From: Diadophis punctatus similis
Taxonomy: Eukaryota > Chordata > Lepidosauria > Squamata > Dipsadidae
DNA: 64,000 nucleotides
Assembly (NCBI GenBank): GCA_023053685.1
Contig: JALIGW010000029.1
Span: 5,032,501 to 5,096,500 of the forward strand
Direction: 5' to 3'
Shown: piece by piece, positions 63,722 through 64,000 of the stretch
Numbering within the stretch: position 1 is the first letter of the stretch
Layout: each line of letters starts with the position of its first letter
Position numbers and translations under genes: made by a program
The notes under the pieces: generated by a model
The model's input: only the letters and a program-made list of their open reading frames with translations
The model's database searches: none
Told to the model about the DNA's origin: nothing

Positions 63722-64000
63722 AACTGGTGGATGCTGACCTTCTTCATTTGTCAGCCAGAAGGTTCAAATCCGGGAAGCCCCCATTGGCATCTGCCCAACA
63801 ACTTTAACATCAATTCCCAATGGAAAGCCAAATGGGTCGCTGGATGCCCAGTCATAGGAAGACATATAAATGACCCCACAAAAAAGGTGCCAGACTTTGA
63901 ACTACCATGTCAGCAGTGGACAAGCATGAATAAGATTCGCATCTCACATGGCATCTGCCAGGAATGGGGCATATTATCCTCCCCTCAGTGTGACTGTGGG
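63722..64000 (+). mobile_element. Non-LTR retrotransposon ORF2 C-terminal fragment, open to the edge
   Basis: 93 codons without a stop. Contains a W-rich lead (SQWKAKWVAGC), DPTKKVPDFELPCQQW and MNKIRISHGIC, and ends SSPQCDCG. This order (aromatic block, LP..W, N.IR..HG.C, CxCG) matches the C-terminal domain of common vertebrate LINE ORF2 proteins. It continues beyond the window. Family not resolved. Confidence 0.7.

Overview
This window is a vertebrate nuclear locus. It carries most of the gene for p120-catenin (catenin delta-1, CTNND1) on the + strand. Fifteen coding exons between 25218 and 61891 join in frame through canonical AG/GT borders into about 877 residues, from the initiator Met to the segment just after the last armadillo repeats. 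The C-terminal tail (roughly 90 residues in the human protein, including the alternative exons usually called A and B) lies beyond the right edge. No exon shows a frameshift or stop, so the gene looks intact and functional.

The repeat content points to a squamate reptile. It includes tRNA-derived SINEs of squamate type, a CR1 tail, an L1 tail, and many short hAT and TA-flanked nonautonomous DNA transposons, including SPIN/URR1-like elements. I cannot separate snake from lizard by eye.

Layout. 1-25 kb: upstream or 5' non-coding part of the locus (probably intron between untranslated exons), with no gene I can support and many transposons. 25.2-29.8 kb: coding exons 1-4 (N-terminal regulatory region). 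29.8-44.2 kb: a 14.4 kb repeat-filled intron. 44.2-61.9 kb: coding exons 5-15 (armadillo domain and start of the tail). 61.9-64 kb: intron with a TA-flanked MITE and, at the right edge, an open LINE ORF2 fragment.

The protein binds the juxtamembrane tail of classical cadherins, stabilises them at the membrane and tunes Rho GTPases. The sequence preserves the three internal methionines that match alternative start sites of human p120 (M55, M102, M323/human M324). It also preserves the 18-nt microexon C, whose inclusion interrupts a Lys-rich nuclear localisation segment.

I saw no CRISPR array, operon or phage-like system. The most informative structure is the layered transposon record. Many insertions still show exact target-site duplications, two unrelated hAT MITEs share one target, insertions are nested in CR1, L1 and a tandem duplication, one hAT MITE contains a gene-like exon, and one hAT family carries NRF1-type palindromes.
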